Of a stretch of DNA of 11,468 nt, positions 5,394 to 11,468 are shown piece after piece. Origin of the DNA: Planctomycetales bacterium (GTDB lineage Bacteria; Planctomycetota; Planctomycetia; Isosphaerales; Isosphaeraceae); NCBI GenBank assembly GCA_027435495.1, contig DAHZZC010000338.1, positions 1 through 11,468 of the forward strand. The letters are read 5' to 3'. Under the pieces are notes generated by a model. That model had not been told where the DNA came from. It ran no database searches and worked only from the letters and a program-made list of their open reading frames with translations. Both the position numbers and the translations under genes were made by a program. Numbering within the stretch: the first letter of the stretch is position 1; the number at the start of each line of letters is the position of its first letter.

Positions 5394-7907
5394 ATGTTGT
5401 GCAGGTGCGACGAAGATCCGAGGGGCGGGCCCGGCCTCTTCTCGCGGCGAGGTCCAACCGATGGCCTTCGCCCGCGTCGCCGGGGCACCCGGAACCTCGC
5501 GGTCGTGGCGATGGGTTTGTGCCTCGCGGTGGCGACTCGCCCAGCCCCAGGATCGGACCGGGGGCTGGGCCTGCCGGCCCCGGCGCGATGGGTGGCATCG
5601 GGTGTCGAGGTCGCGGCCCAGGGCGCGGGGATCGAGTTACGGTTAACCCGGATGTTTGAGCCCGGCGGGATCACATCGCCGATGGTGCCTGTCGCCCTGG
5701 GAGATCGCCTGACCCTCTCGGCGATTGTCGCGACCGAGTACCGGCCGACGTCCGGCTATTATTTCCTCTGGCTGGAGTTGGAGTTCCTCGACGGCGACCG
5801 TATCGTCGGCACGGTCCGCTCGTCGCCAATCCGAGCGACGGCGCCGGAGCGGGTTCTTGCGGTCACGGGCATCGCGCCCGAGAGGGCGACCTCGGCACGC
5901 GCCTCGATCCGGGTGCAGAACCGGATCTCGCGGGTCGTACCCAACCTGGCTCGGGTGTCGTCGGTCGCGCTAACCCGCCTGGCCGGGAAAGGGAGCGGCC
6001 CGGCGCCCCGGCTTGGGAGGGCGGTGGGCTTTCCCGACTCGCGAGGCCCGCGCATGGCTCGGATCCAGGTCGCGGCCGATTGGCCGGACGGCACGGCCGT
6101 CGCGATCTCGTCAACCCGCGGGGCCATCACACCCTCGGTCGTGCTCGCCGGCGGCCGGGGCGAGGCGATTCTGAATTACCGCGATGGCGACATCGGCGGC
6201 GCCGAGATCTCCGCCGAAGTTGGCGGTCGCGGCGCCCGGCTGGTCGTGCCCGATCCCCGCGCCGGACGACTGGTCCTCCAGGGGGCTGAGGCCGACGGCA
6301 TCCAGACGCCCGTCTTGGTTCAGATTCTCCAAAATGGGAAGGTCCGCGCGGGCCGCTATCAGTCGATTTCGGGCGAATTCGCGGAGGGCGGCTGGTCGAT
6401 CGAGCTGGCGCCCGGCGAATACCTGGTCCGGATCACGCGGGGGCCCATGTTCGCGGCCATCGAACAGCCGGCGACCATCCGCGCCGGCGGGGAGGTGGAC
6501 CTCGGCCGGCCACGATTATCCCGGCAGGTTGACCTCCGCCGGTTCGGCTGGTACGGCGGTGACCCCGACGGCGACGTCTACCACGGCCAGCGGATCTACA
6601 ACGACGTCGACGCCGGGACGGCCGCGCGGATTGCCCGCGCGGTTGGCCTCGACTGGATCACCCCGGCGAACTGGGGCGAACCCGACCCGAAAACCTGGGG
6701 CGACGCACGCGCGGTCATGTCGAAGCTCTCGGGGCCCGACCTCCTCTTCCGCTTCGCCGACGAGAAAAAGTGGCACATCGGGCACTTCTGCTTCGTTGGG
6801 CTCGACCGCCCCGACGGCGAGGGGTTCGGCGACTTCTGGTCGATCCTGAGGCGGCTCAATCCGTCGGAGGGGCTGCAAGCTGTCCGGACGAGCGGCGCCG
6901 CGACCTTCGCCAACCACCCGGTGCGCTACTGGATGTCGGGAATCGATAATCAGGCGTTCGTCACAAATATGTATGCGAATCTTCCACTCGACGCGGTCGC
7001 CGGCGGGCTGCTCGACGGGGTGAACGTCAACGAGGGGGGCGAGCCAGCGTTGCGGCTCTGGTCGATGCTCCAGGACCACGGCTACCGGCTGGCGGCGACC
7101 GCCGGCGCCGACTTCAGCCTCGACCATCCGGGCGGCTGGCTGCCGGGCCTCTCGCGGCTCTATGTCCACGTGCGGGATGGGCTGGACGAGCGCGCGATCG
7201 TCCGGGCGATCCGCGAGGCGCGTACGATCGTTTCGACCGGTCCGATGCTGGTCGCGACGATCGACGAGGGCCGGCCGCCGGGCTCGGTAGTGGCCTCGGG
7301 GCGATCGCACCGGATCACCGCCCGCGCCTGGGCCAGGTGCGATCAGGACGACCGGCTCGAGCGGGTGGAGCTCTGGGCCCACGGTCGCGCCGTTGAGACC
7401 CGCCGCGTCGATGGAACCCAAGCCGAAGCCTCCTTCGACTGGGGGCCGACGGCTGAGCACGACTGGACCGCCGTCCGCCTGGTTGCCCGCAGCGGCTGGG
7501 CGCTGACCTCGGCCTTCCACGCCTCGGCGCCGGGCTGGACGTTCCCGACGCCCGTCCAGGCCCGTACCACCGTCACGGCCTCCGGGCTTACGCCTGACGC
7601 CCTGCGCGGGGCACGGATCGAGGTCTGGGACAACCGGCCCGACGCCCCAGGCGCCCGAGCGACCGAAACCATCGCTCTCGGCCACGACGGCCGGGCCCAG
7701 GTCGACGCACCAATGACCGCGACTGTCCGGATCCTCCTGGCTGACGGGCGTCGTCGCGACGTCCGGATCTTCGACGCCTCGGGCGCCTCGGCGATCGCCG
7801 ACCGAATCTCCAAGGGGGCCGAGAAAGAGGCCCCGCTCCTGCGGTGGGAGACCTACGAGGAGGTCCTTCGCCGCTGCCGCGCCGTCACCATTGATGTGAG
7901 ATTCTGA
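5394..7907 (+). CDS. Large secreted CehA/McbA-like (PHP-fold) protein with degenerate metal site
   Basis: The ATG at 5394 is chosen because GGGAGGTGAGG ends directly before it; an earlier ATG at 5361 has no such site. Numbering the 837 residues from there, a basic stretch (RRRGTR, 28-33) and hydrophobic segment (34-48) look like a signal peptide or anchor. Residues ~60-380 are beta-rich. Residues ~384-618 follow the CehA/McbA metallohydrolase layout: 'GWYGGD' (385-390), 'GHFCFVGL' (463-470), 'FANHP' (505-509), 'LQDHGYRLAATAGAD' (to D573) and 'STGPM' (614-618). The expected His-x-His after 'GWYGGD' is replaced by 'PDGDVYHG', and the expected 'TDH/TNH' reads 'ITPANWG', so several metal ligands are missing. 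It may be a non-catalytic relative with a structural or binding role. A beta-rich C-terminal part follows (620-837). The next gene starts 24 bases downstream, implying co-transcription. Confidence 0.78.
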   Translation: MLCRCDEDPRGGPGLFSRRGPTDGLRPRRRGTRNLAVVAMGLCLAVATRPAPGSDRGLGLPAPARWVASGVEVAAQGAGIELRLTRMFEPGGITSPMVPVALGDRLTLSAIVATEYRPTSGYYFLWLELEFLDGDRIVGTVRSSPIRATAPERVLAVTGIAPERATSARASIRVQNRISRVVPNLARVSSVALTRLAGKGSGPAPRLGRAVGFPDSRGPRMARIQVAADWPDGTAVAISSTRGAITPSVVLAGGRGEAILNYRDGDIGGAEISAEVGGRGARLVVPDPRAGRLVLQGAEADGIQTPVLVQILQNGKVRAGRYQSISGEFAEGGWSIELAPGEYLVRITRGPMFAAIEQPATIRAGGEVDLGRPRLSRQVDLRRFGWYGGDPDGDVYHGQRIYNDVDAGTAARIARAVGLDWITPANWGEPDPKTWGDARAVMSKLSGPDLLFRFADEKKWHIGHFCFVGLDRPDGEGFGDFWSILRRLNPSEGLQAVRTSGAATFANHPVRYWMSGIDNQAFVTNMYANLPLDAVAGGLLDGVNVNEGGEPALRLWSMLQDHGYRLAATAGADFSLDHPGGWLPGLSRLYVHVRDGLDERAIVRAIREARTIVSTGPMLVATIDEGRPPGSVVASGRSHRITARAWARCDQDDRLERVELWAHGRAVETRRVDGTQAEASFDWGPTAEHDWTAVRLVARSGWALTSAFHASAPGWTFPTPVQARTTVTASGLTPDALRGARIEVWDNRPDAPGARATETIALGHDGRAQVDAPMTATVRILLADGRRRDVRIFDASGASAIADRISKGAEKEAPLLRWETYEEVLRRCRAVTIDVRF

Positions 7908-7931
7908 AGGACCAAACCGAGGAGGACTGGG

Positions 7932-9047
7932 ATGCAACCTACCCACGATCGTCGCGGGTTCACCTTGATCGAGCTGCTGGTGGTCATCGCCATCATCGCC
8001 GTGTTGATCGCGCTGCTGCTGCCGGCCGTCCAGGCGGCGCGCGAGGCGGCGAGACGGATCCAGTGTACCAACAACCTGAAGCAACTCGGGCTGGGCGTGC
8101 AGAACTACATCAGCACCAACAACGTGCTCCCCCCGTTCAGCGAGAGCTATAACAACAACGGCTACTGGCTCGACTGGCCTCTGAACTGGCAGGCCGCCAC
8201 GATCCCGCACCTGGAGCAATTGCAGGCGTACAACGCCCTGAACTACTCGTTCGGCGGCTTCGACACGCCAAACTACACCATCACCGCGACCAGGATCGCC
8301 ATCCTGACCTGCCCCTCCGAGTCAATCTCGATCGGACCGTTCGGGGTCGATTACCCGGGCTGGACCAATTACGTCGGGAACATGGGCGGGCCGTCGGTTA
8401 TCCAGTCGCTCAATGGCGCCATCGTCCCCAACGCCCACGGGAATGCCGCGATGGGCAACAATACGACCTGGGGCGTCGGCTACTATCCCGGGACGCTCGG
8501 CCCGGTCGGGTTGCAGGCGATCACCGACGGTACCTCCAATACCGCGCTGGCCAGTGAGAAGCTAGCCGGGATCAACGGGGTCAGCGGGACGGTTACCGTC
8601 GGCAGCAGCTACGGTAACCGATTTGCCTTCCCGGTGAGCGGCACCAAGGTGATGGTCGATTCAGGGAACGCCACCGCCGCTCTCAACTTCCTCAAGGCCT
8701 GCCAGTCCCTGCCGGGCACAACGACCACCGCAGGGAAGTACGGCGGGTACACCAACGGCCTCTGGAACGCCGTGAATCCCACCGACGGGATCAGTACAGG
8801 GTATATCCACTGGAATACCCCGAACGGGACCACCTGCTACGCCACCAGCACCAGTGTCCGCTACACGTTCCCCGACGACGGAGGCTTCACTGACGCCGTC
8901 ACGGCGACAAGCAATCACCCCGGCGGCGTGAACGTCGTGTTCTGCGACGGCAGCGTCCATTTCATCAAGAACAGCACAAACCCGCAGACCTGGTGGGCGC
9001 TCGGTTCCCGCGCGATGGGTGAGGTGATCAGCGCCGACTCGTACTAA
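7932..9047 (+). CDS. DUF1559 pseudopilin-like protein, canonical type
   Basis: The 371-residue protein carries the textbook planctomycete prepilin-type leader: 'MQPTHDRRG' then 'FTLIELLVVIAIIAVLIALL', with Glu at +5 after the predicted Gly9 cut, and 'PAVQAAREAARRIQCTNNLKQ' after the helix. The middle is rich in Asn, Thr, Gly and aromatic residues, as usual for this family, with 'ITDGTSNTALASEKL' typical of its core. The C-terminus has H329-x9-D339-G340 ('HPGGVNVVFCDG') and 'TWWALGSRAMGEVISADSY'. The start is supported by GGAGG at 7921-7925, six bases from the ATG. Membrane or surface display after leader cleavage is the family expectation; the specific function is unknown. It follows the CehA-like gene after 24 bases and precedes a putative lipoprotein gene, an arrangement I consider common beside DUF1559 genes. 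Confidence 0.95.
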   Translation: MQPTHDRRGFTLIELLVVIAIIAVLIALLLPAVQAAREAARRIQCTNNLKQLGLGVQNYISTNNVLPPFSESYNNNGYWLDWPLNWQAATIPHLEQLQAYNALNYSFGGFDTPNYTITATRIAILTCPSESISIGPFGVDYPGWTNYVGNMGGPSVIQSLNGAIVPNAHGNAAMGNNTTWGVGYYPGTLGPVGLQAITDGTSNTALASEKLAGINGVSGTVTVGSSYGNRFAFPVSGTKVMVDSGNATAALNFLKACQSLPGTTTTAGKYGGYTNGLWNAVNPTDGISTGYIHWNTPNGTTCYATSTSVRYTFPDDGGFTDAVTATSNHPGGVNVVFCDGSVHFIKNSTNPQTWWALGSRAMGEVISADSY

Positions 9048-9139
9048 TTGGGACGTCCCACGCCTCGGCTGCGATGGACCGGCCCTCCGTGGATCCGCCG
9101 CCCATCCGGCTCGCCGGGAGTCCTGAGAGGAAGACGCTC

Positions 9140-9346
9140 ATGAGATGGCTTCGGAACGGCTTGATATTCTCGATTGTCGCCGCAACGGGTGTCGGATGCG
9201 GCCCCGTCAGCGACTCCGCGAAACCTCAGGGCACGCTACCGTCCCGCCCCAGCATTCCGGGCGAACTGAGCCCCGAGGAAGCCAGGGCAAAGCTGCGAGA
9301 GATGGAGAAAAACCCGGCCGGAAGGGCGAGGCCAGGCACTCATTAA
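9140..9346 (+). CDS. Small putative lipoprotein
   Basis: The 68-residue product starts 'MRWLRNGLIFSIVAATGVGC', a short basic N-terminus and hydrophobic stretch ending in a Cys at residue 20, consistent with a bacterial lipoprotein signal although Gly at -3 makes the lipobox weak. The mature part is about 49 residues: Pro/Ser-rich ('PSRPSIPGELS') then a charged helix ('PEEARAKLREMEKNP'). An ATG 66 bases upstream in the same frame is less likely because it hides the signal and lacks a ribosome site, whereas GAGAGGA lies about 8-9 bases before 9140. It follows the DUF1559 stop by 92 bases. Small lipoproteins often follow DUF1559 genes in planctomycetes, so a shared envelope role is plausible. 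No family recognised. Confidence 0.68.
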   Translation: MRWLRNGLIFSIVAATGVGCGPVSDSAKPQGTLPSRPSIPGELSPEEARAKLREMEKNPAGRARPGTH

Positions 9347-9363
9347 GGCCGTCGAATGCTCGC

Positions 9364-9415
9364 GACTCCGCCGCGGCCTACCCGCGTCACGAAGCGGAGT
9401 GACTCCGCGGCGGCC
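9364..9415 (+). terminator. GC-rich competing hairpins downstream of the lipoprotein gene
   Basis: Two near-identical 15-mers starting GACTCCGC (9364-9378 and 9401-9415, one mismatch) also form an inverted pair: CCGCCGCGG at 9368-9376 with CCGCGGCGG at 9405-9413. A second, mutually exclusive stem pairs ACTCCGC (9365-9371) with GCGGAGT (9394-9400). It begins 18 bases after the lipoprotein stop, which suits a transcript end, although no T-run follows. A dyad-symmetric protein site is the alternative. Confidence 0.4.
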
Positions 9416-9549
9416 TTCGTACCGCCATCGACCGCCCCACCCTCCAGGGGTCGGTCCACATTCGCGTATCCGTGAATCAGAGGTAACCCAACTCCTTTGA
9501 GCCGGCTCTGGATCTCGGCGTTCTCCTCCTCGGCCTCGACAGGCTCGGC

Positions 9550-9642
9550 GGCCGCCGACTCGGCCGGACATCGCGGCTTCGCCGAGTCGACCGAGTTCGG
9601 CCCGATGATACTCGGCCGCAGCCGCCTCCAGAGTCGGATCCT
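9550..9642 (+). pseudogene. Ig-like gene 3'-end fragment (repeat copy 3)
   Basis: Bases align without gaps to 1328-1420 of the Ig-like gene, with about 13 differences in 93. Read in the matching frame it gives 'ADSAGHRGFAESTEFGP', identical to copy 1, then 'MILGRSRLQSRIL', which departs from 'IVLDRSRPRSRII'. Differences in the first ~55 bases are all synonymous, while the second half carries amino-acid changes including Asp to Gly and Pro to Leu. The last ~19 codons and the stop are missing. There is no start codon or upstream domain, so it is a relic. Confidence 0.75.
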
Positions 9643-9712
9643 GCGCGGCGAGATGGATTCGTTCCTCGGAGAGATCCGGTGGGATTGTCCCGCGGTCGAA
9701 GGCTCTGGCCAT

Positions 9713-10918
9713 TCAGAGGACGGTGAAGAGTACTACCCGAGCCCCCTGGATCGCCCGGGCTCGCTCTTCCGGCGTGATCGCTCCACGCTCGACGACGCCG
9801 TCGAGCAGACGGAGCGTGCTCCGGATCACGAATTCCTGGGCCGTGCCGATTTGAAGCTCGTCGCGGTGGTCGTGGAGAATGCGGAGGACGGCCCGAAGGG
9901 CGACGGCCTCGGCGAGAGGGTGGTCGGGATTGTCCCGCCATCGGGGGGCCTCGGGAGCGTCGACGGCCGACCGGACGACCCGCTCAATCATTCGAGAAAT
10001 CTGGAGCATCTTGTCGTGGTCGAGGGTCTCGGGGACGTCGCGGGGGGTGTGATAGCAGGGGTTTTCGCCGGTCGTGAAGAAGAGGAACGGGATGCCACGC
10101 GAGCGGAAAGGGCCGTAGTCGCTCCGGTTCAGGACGAGGATATCAGCGCCCAGAAGGTCGACGGTGAGCGGCCGTCCCTTCGCGGCGGACTCGATCCAGG
10201 GTCGGATGGCCGGGGCGTGCTCGGTCCCCAGCACGAAGACATGGTCGCCGCAGAGGCCGGCGAGGGAACGTCCGATCATGTCGGCCGTGACGAAGAGCGC
10301 GATCCGATCGAGTGGGACCGGCGGGTGGGCGACGAAGTAGCGCGACCCGAAGAGGCCGGCCTCCTCCAGGTCGAAGCCGATGAACAGGACGCTCCGCTTC
10401 GGGGGGGTTGGCGAGGTCTTCAGGCAGCGGGCGACCTCGAGCATCATGGCGACGGCCGAGGCGTTGTCGTCGGCACCGGGGTAGAGCCGTCCGCCGCGGA
10501 CGCCCAGGTGATCGAAATGAGCAGCGACGAGGACGTACTGCTCGCGAAGCTTCGGGTCGGAGCCGATCAGACGGGCGGCGACATTGCGGCCGATCCGGGT
10601 GCCGGGCTCCTGGCCGGGGATTCGCTGGGAGTATTCGCCGTCGTCGAAGGCAGGTTCGAGCTTCAGCGCCCGGAAGCGATCGACGAGGTAGTCGGCAGCC
10701 TTCTCGGCACCGGCGCCGCTTCGGCCGGCATACTCGGGTGAGGCGAGGGTCTCGACGACGGCGCGAAGGCGGTAGGGCTCTGGCGTCGGTGAGGCGGTCT
10801 CTCCGGCGTGCAGCGGGGTGGGTGCGATCAGCGCGATGGTAAGGATCAGGGCGTGCGGTCGACGATCCGTCCACCGAAAACTGCCCGGCTTATCCGTTTG
10901 AGTCGATCCCGGCGGCAT
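9713..10918 (-). CDS. Secreted M28 family zinc aminopeptidase
   Basis: The start at 10918 is chosen because AAGGAG lies about 10 bases before it and it places a hydrophobic signal segment (residues 22-34, 'HALILTIALIAPTPLHAGE') near the N-terminus; the frame stays open upstream without a better site. The 401-residue protein has the complete M28 metal set: H134 in 'VAAHFDHLG', D150 in 'GADDNASAVA', E185 (base) and E186 in 'DLEEAG', D213 in 'TADMIGR' and H290 in 'CYHTPRD'. It should be an exported di-zinc exopeptidase releasing N-terminal residues from peptides, probably in the periplasm or outside. 'RSDYGPFRSRGIPFLFFTTG' (265-284) forms the usual region before the last His. A helical extension (about 322-401, 'HPLAEAVALRAVLRILHDHRD') follows the catalytic domain. 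It is transcribed away from the gene at 11029. Confidence 0.92.
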   Translation of the reverse strand: MPPGSTQTDKPGSFRWTDRRPHALILTIALIAPTPLHAGETASPTPEPYRLRAVVETLASPEYAGRSGAGAEKAADYLVDRFRALKLEPAFDDGEYSQRIPGQEPGTRIGRNVAARLIGSDPKLREQYVLVAAHFDHLGVRGGRLYPGADDNASAVAMMLEVARCLKTSPTPPKRSVLFIGFDLEEAGLFGSRYFVAHPPVPLDRIALFVTADMIGRSLAGLCGDHVFVLGTEHAPAIRPWIESAAKGRPLTVDLLGADILVLNRSDYGPFRSRGIPFLFFTTGENPCYHTPRDVPETLDHDKMLQISRMIERVVRSAVDAPEAPRWRDNPDHPLAEAVALRAVLRILHDHRDELQIGTAQEFVIRSTLRLLDGVVERGAITPEERARAIQGARVVLFTVL

Positions 10919-11028
10919 GATGCGTCGCTCCTTCGCCTCGGATTCCCGGAAATCGGCCGCGCGACCGCCGATCGTATGACATAGTAGCCCACGTTCTCGG
11001 GAACGGCTTCCCAACATGGAGGTGTCGC
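10919..11028. promoter_or_regulatory. Divergent promoter region for peptidase and small secreted protein
   Basis: The 110 bases separate two outward-facing genes and must contain both leaders. The AAGGAG for the peptidase and GGAGG (11018-11022) for the rightward gene are visible. No -10/-35 pair is convincing by eye. Confidence 0.4.
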
Positions 11029-11370
11029 GTGTCGCGCAGCACACGGATCAAGATCTTTGCCCTGGCCTTCGCGCTGGTCGCGTTCGGCGGGACGGGCTCG
11101 GCGAAGGCCCAGGATTGGACCGACTTCTACCACTGGCCGTACGTCCCACCCCAGGTGCCGGGCAACGGCTTCGAGTATAACGGACTGTACGACGGCTGGT
11201 ATCGCTATCCTCGCGAGCAGCGGATCGTCCCACAGATCCAGGGCCCGTACTACCGGAACGAATACGGCGGTTATCGGGTCTTCGGCCTCTTCTCCCATCC
11301 GAACGGCTGGCACGGCTGGCAGAAGAAGCGCTGGTATCAGGGGATGCACTACACCATGGACGTCTTCTGA
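11029..11370 (+). CDS. Small aromatic-rich secreted protein of unknown function
   Basis: Translation starts at a GTG (11029), supported by GGAGG six bases upstream. Residues 1-27 are a clear signal peptide ('RIKIFALAFALVAFGG', then 'SAKA' before 'QDW'). The mature ~86 residues have no Cys and about 23 aromatic residues (W/Y/F), with 'HWPYVPPQVPG', 'YRYPREQRIVPQIQGPYY' and 'WHGWQKKRWYQG'. The C-terminus is basic and Trp-rich and ends 'MDVF'. I recall planctomycete proteins of this size and composition, some carrying the automatic label 'calmodulin-binding protein', but nothing seen here supports that function. A role as a structural or wall-associated envelope protein is only a guess. It is monocistronic, with a terminator 37 bases after the stop. 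Confidence 0.85.
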   Translation: MSRSTRIKIFALAFALVAFGGTGSAKAQDWTDFYHWPYVPPQVPGNGFEYNGLYDGWYRYPREQRIVPQIQGPYYRNEYGGYRVFGLFSHPNGWHGWQKKRWYQGMHYTMDVF

Positions 11371-11407
11371 GCGATTCGGCCGTCGCCTTTGATGATCCCC
11401 CTTACGA

Positions 11408-11448
11408 AAACGGGTGGGCCTTGCCTCGATCGGGCGGCCCGCCCGTTT
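11408..11448 (+). terminator. Strong hairpin terminator after the small secreted protein gene
   Basis: AAACGGGTGGGCC (11408-11420) pairs over 13 positions, with one G-U wobble, to GGCCCGCCCGTTT (11436-11448) across a 15-base loop. The A-run before the stem and short T-run after it mean the structure would work from either direction, although the T-run is only three bases long. Confidence 0.7.
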
Positions 11449-11468
11449 CGCTTGCGCGGGCGATGGAC

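Larger units (their letters stand above)
9347..9712. other. Gene-free stretch between the lipoprotein and peptidase genes
   Basis: This convergent intergenic region holds a GC-rich inverted-repeat cluster (9364-9415) close to the lipoprotein stop and the third copy of the gene-3'-end repeat (9550-9642). No ribosome site with a credible frame is seen. A plus-strand frame runs from 9497 across the repeat into the reverse of the peptidase gene, but it is Arg/Gly/Glu-rich with no family pattern and is taken as chance. Confidence 0.5.

Noticed and set aside
6516..8219. Long minus-strand open frame (567 codons) opposite the CehA-like and DUF1559 genes
   Set aside because: It lies antisense to two well-supported genes, is rich in Arg, Gly and Pro with no family pattern, and has no ribosome site. 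High GC content produces long antisense frames.
9497..10741. Plus-strand open frame (414 codons) across repeat copy 3 and the reverse of the peptidase gene
   Set aside because: Most of it is antisense to the M28 gene, whose catalytic residues are all present. The first part is only the repeat relic.
1..11468. CRISPR arrays, tRNA or rRNA genes, complete insertion sequences, integrases
   Set aside because: No regularly spaced repeats, no cloverleaf or rRNA signatures, and no transposase or recombinase motifs were seen on either strand.

Overview
The window is high-GC bacterial DNA that reads as Planctomycetota, most likely the Isosphaeraceae (Singulisphaera/Paludisphaera/Aquisphaera-like). The indicators are two DUF1559 pseudopilin-like proteins with H-x9-DG tails, an ECF sigma factor with a long C-terminal membrane tail, a surface protein with repeated 'VDxTPP' Ig-like modules, and strong bias to G/C at third codon positions. 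The genus is a judgement from gene content, not from a search.

Layout. (1) Bases 1-1478 (+) are the 3' part of a large Ig-like surface protein gene that begins outside the window. (2) Bases 1775-2538 (-) hold a compact UPF0175 antitoxin / DUF3368 PIN-toxin pair with overlapping stop and start codons. (3) Bases 2921-3030 (+) are an orphan copy of the last ~36 codons of the first gene, stop codon included, so the toxin-antitoxin pair lies between two direct repeats of a gene 3' end. (4) Bases 3098-5239 (-) hold a divergent DUF1559 gene followed by a membrane-tailed ECF sigma factor, probably co-transcribed. (5) Bases 5394-9346 (+) look like an operon: a large secreted CehA/McbA (PHP-like) protein whose N-terminal metal motifs look lost, a canonical DUF1559 pseudopilin-like protein and a small putative lipoprotein. 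(6) Bases 9550-9642 (+) carry a third, more decayed copy of the same gene-3'-end repeat. (7) Bases 9713-10918 (-) encode a secreted M28 aminopeptidase with all metal ligands visible. (8) Bases 11029-11370 (+) encode a small aromatic-rich secreted protein, followed by a strong hairpin terminator.

Most products appear destined for the cell envelope: surface Ig-like protein, pseudopilin-like proteins, secreted CehA-like protein, lipoprotein, secreted peptidase and small secreted protein. The sigma factor with its membrane tail is the only obvious regulator and sits next to the divergent promoter region that would serve both DUF1559 transcription units.

The most unusual signal is the dispersed gene-3'-end repeat. 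Copies 1 and 2 differ at about 9 of 108 aligned bases, and seven of the nine changes are synonymous. Copy 2 therefore diverged while still under protein-coding selection and was detached later, as expected when an integrative element displaces the 3' end of its target gene or when paralogues recombine.
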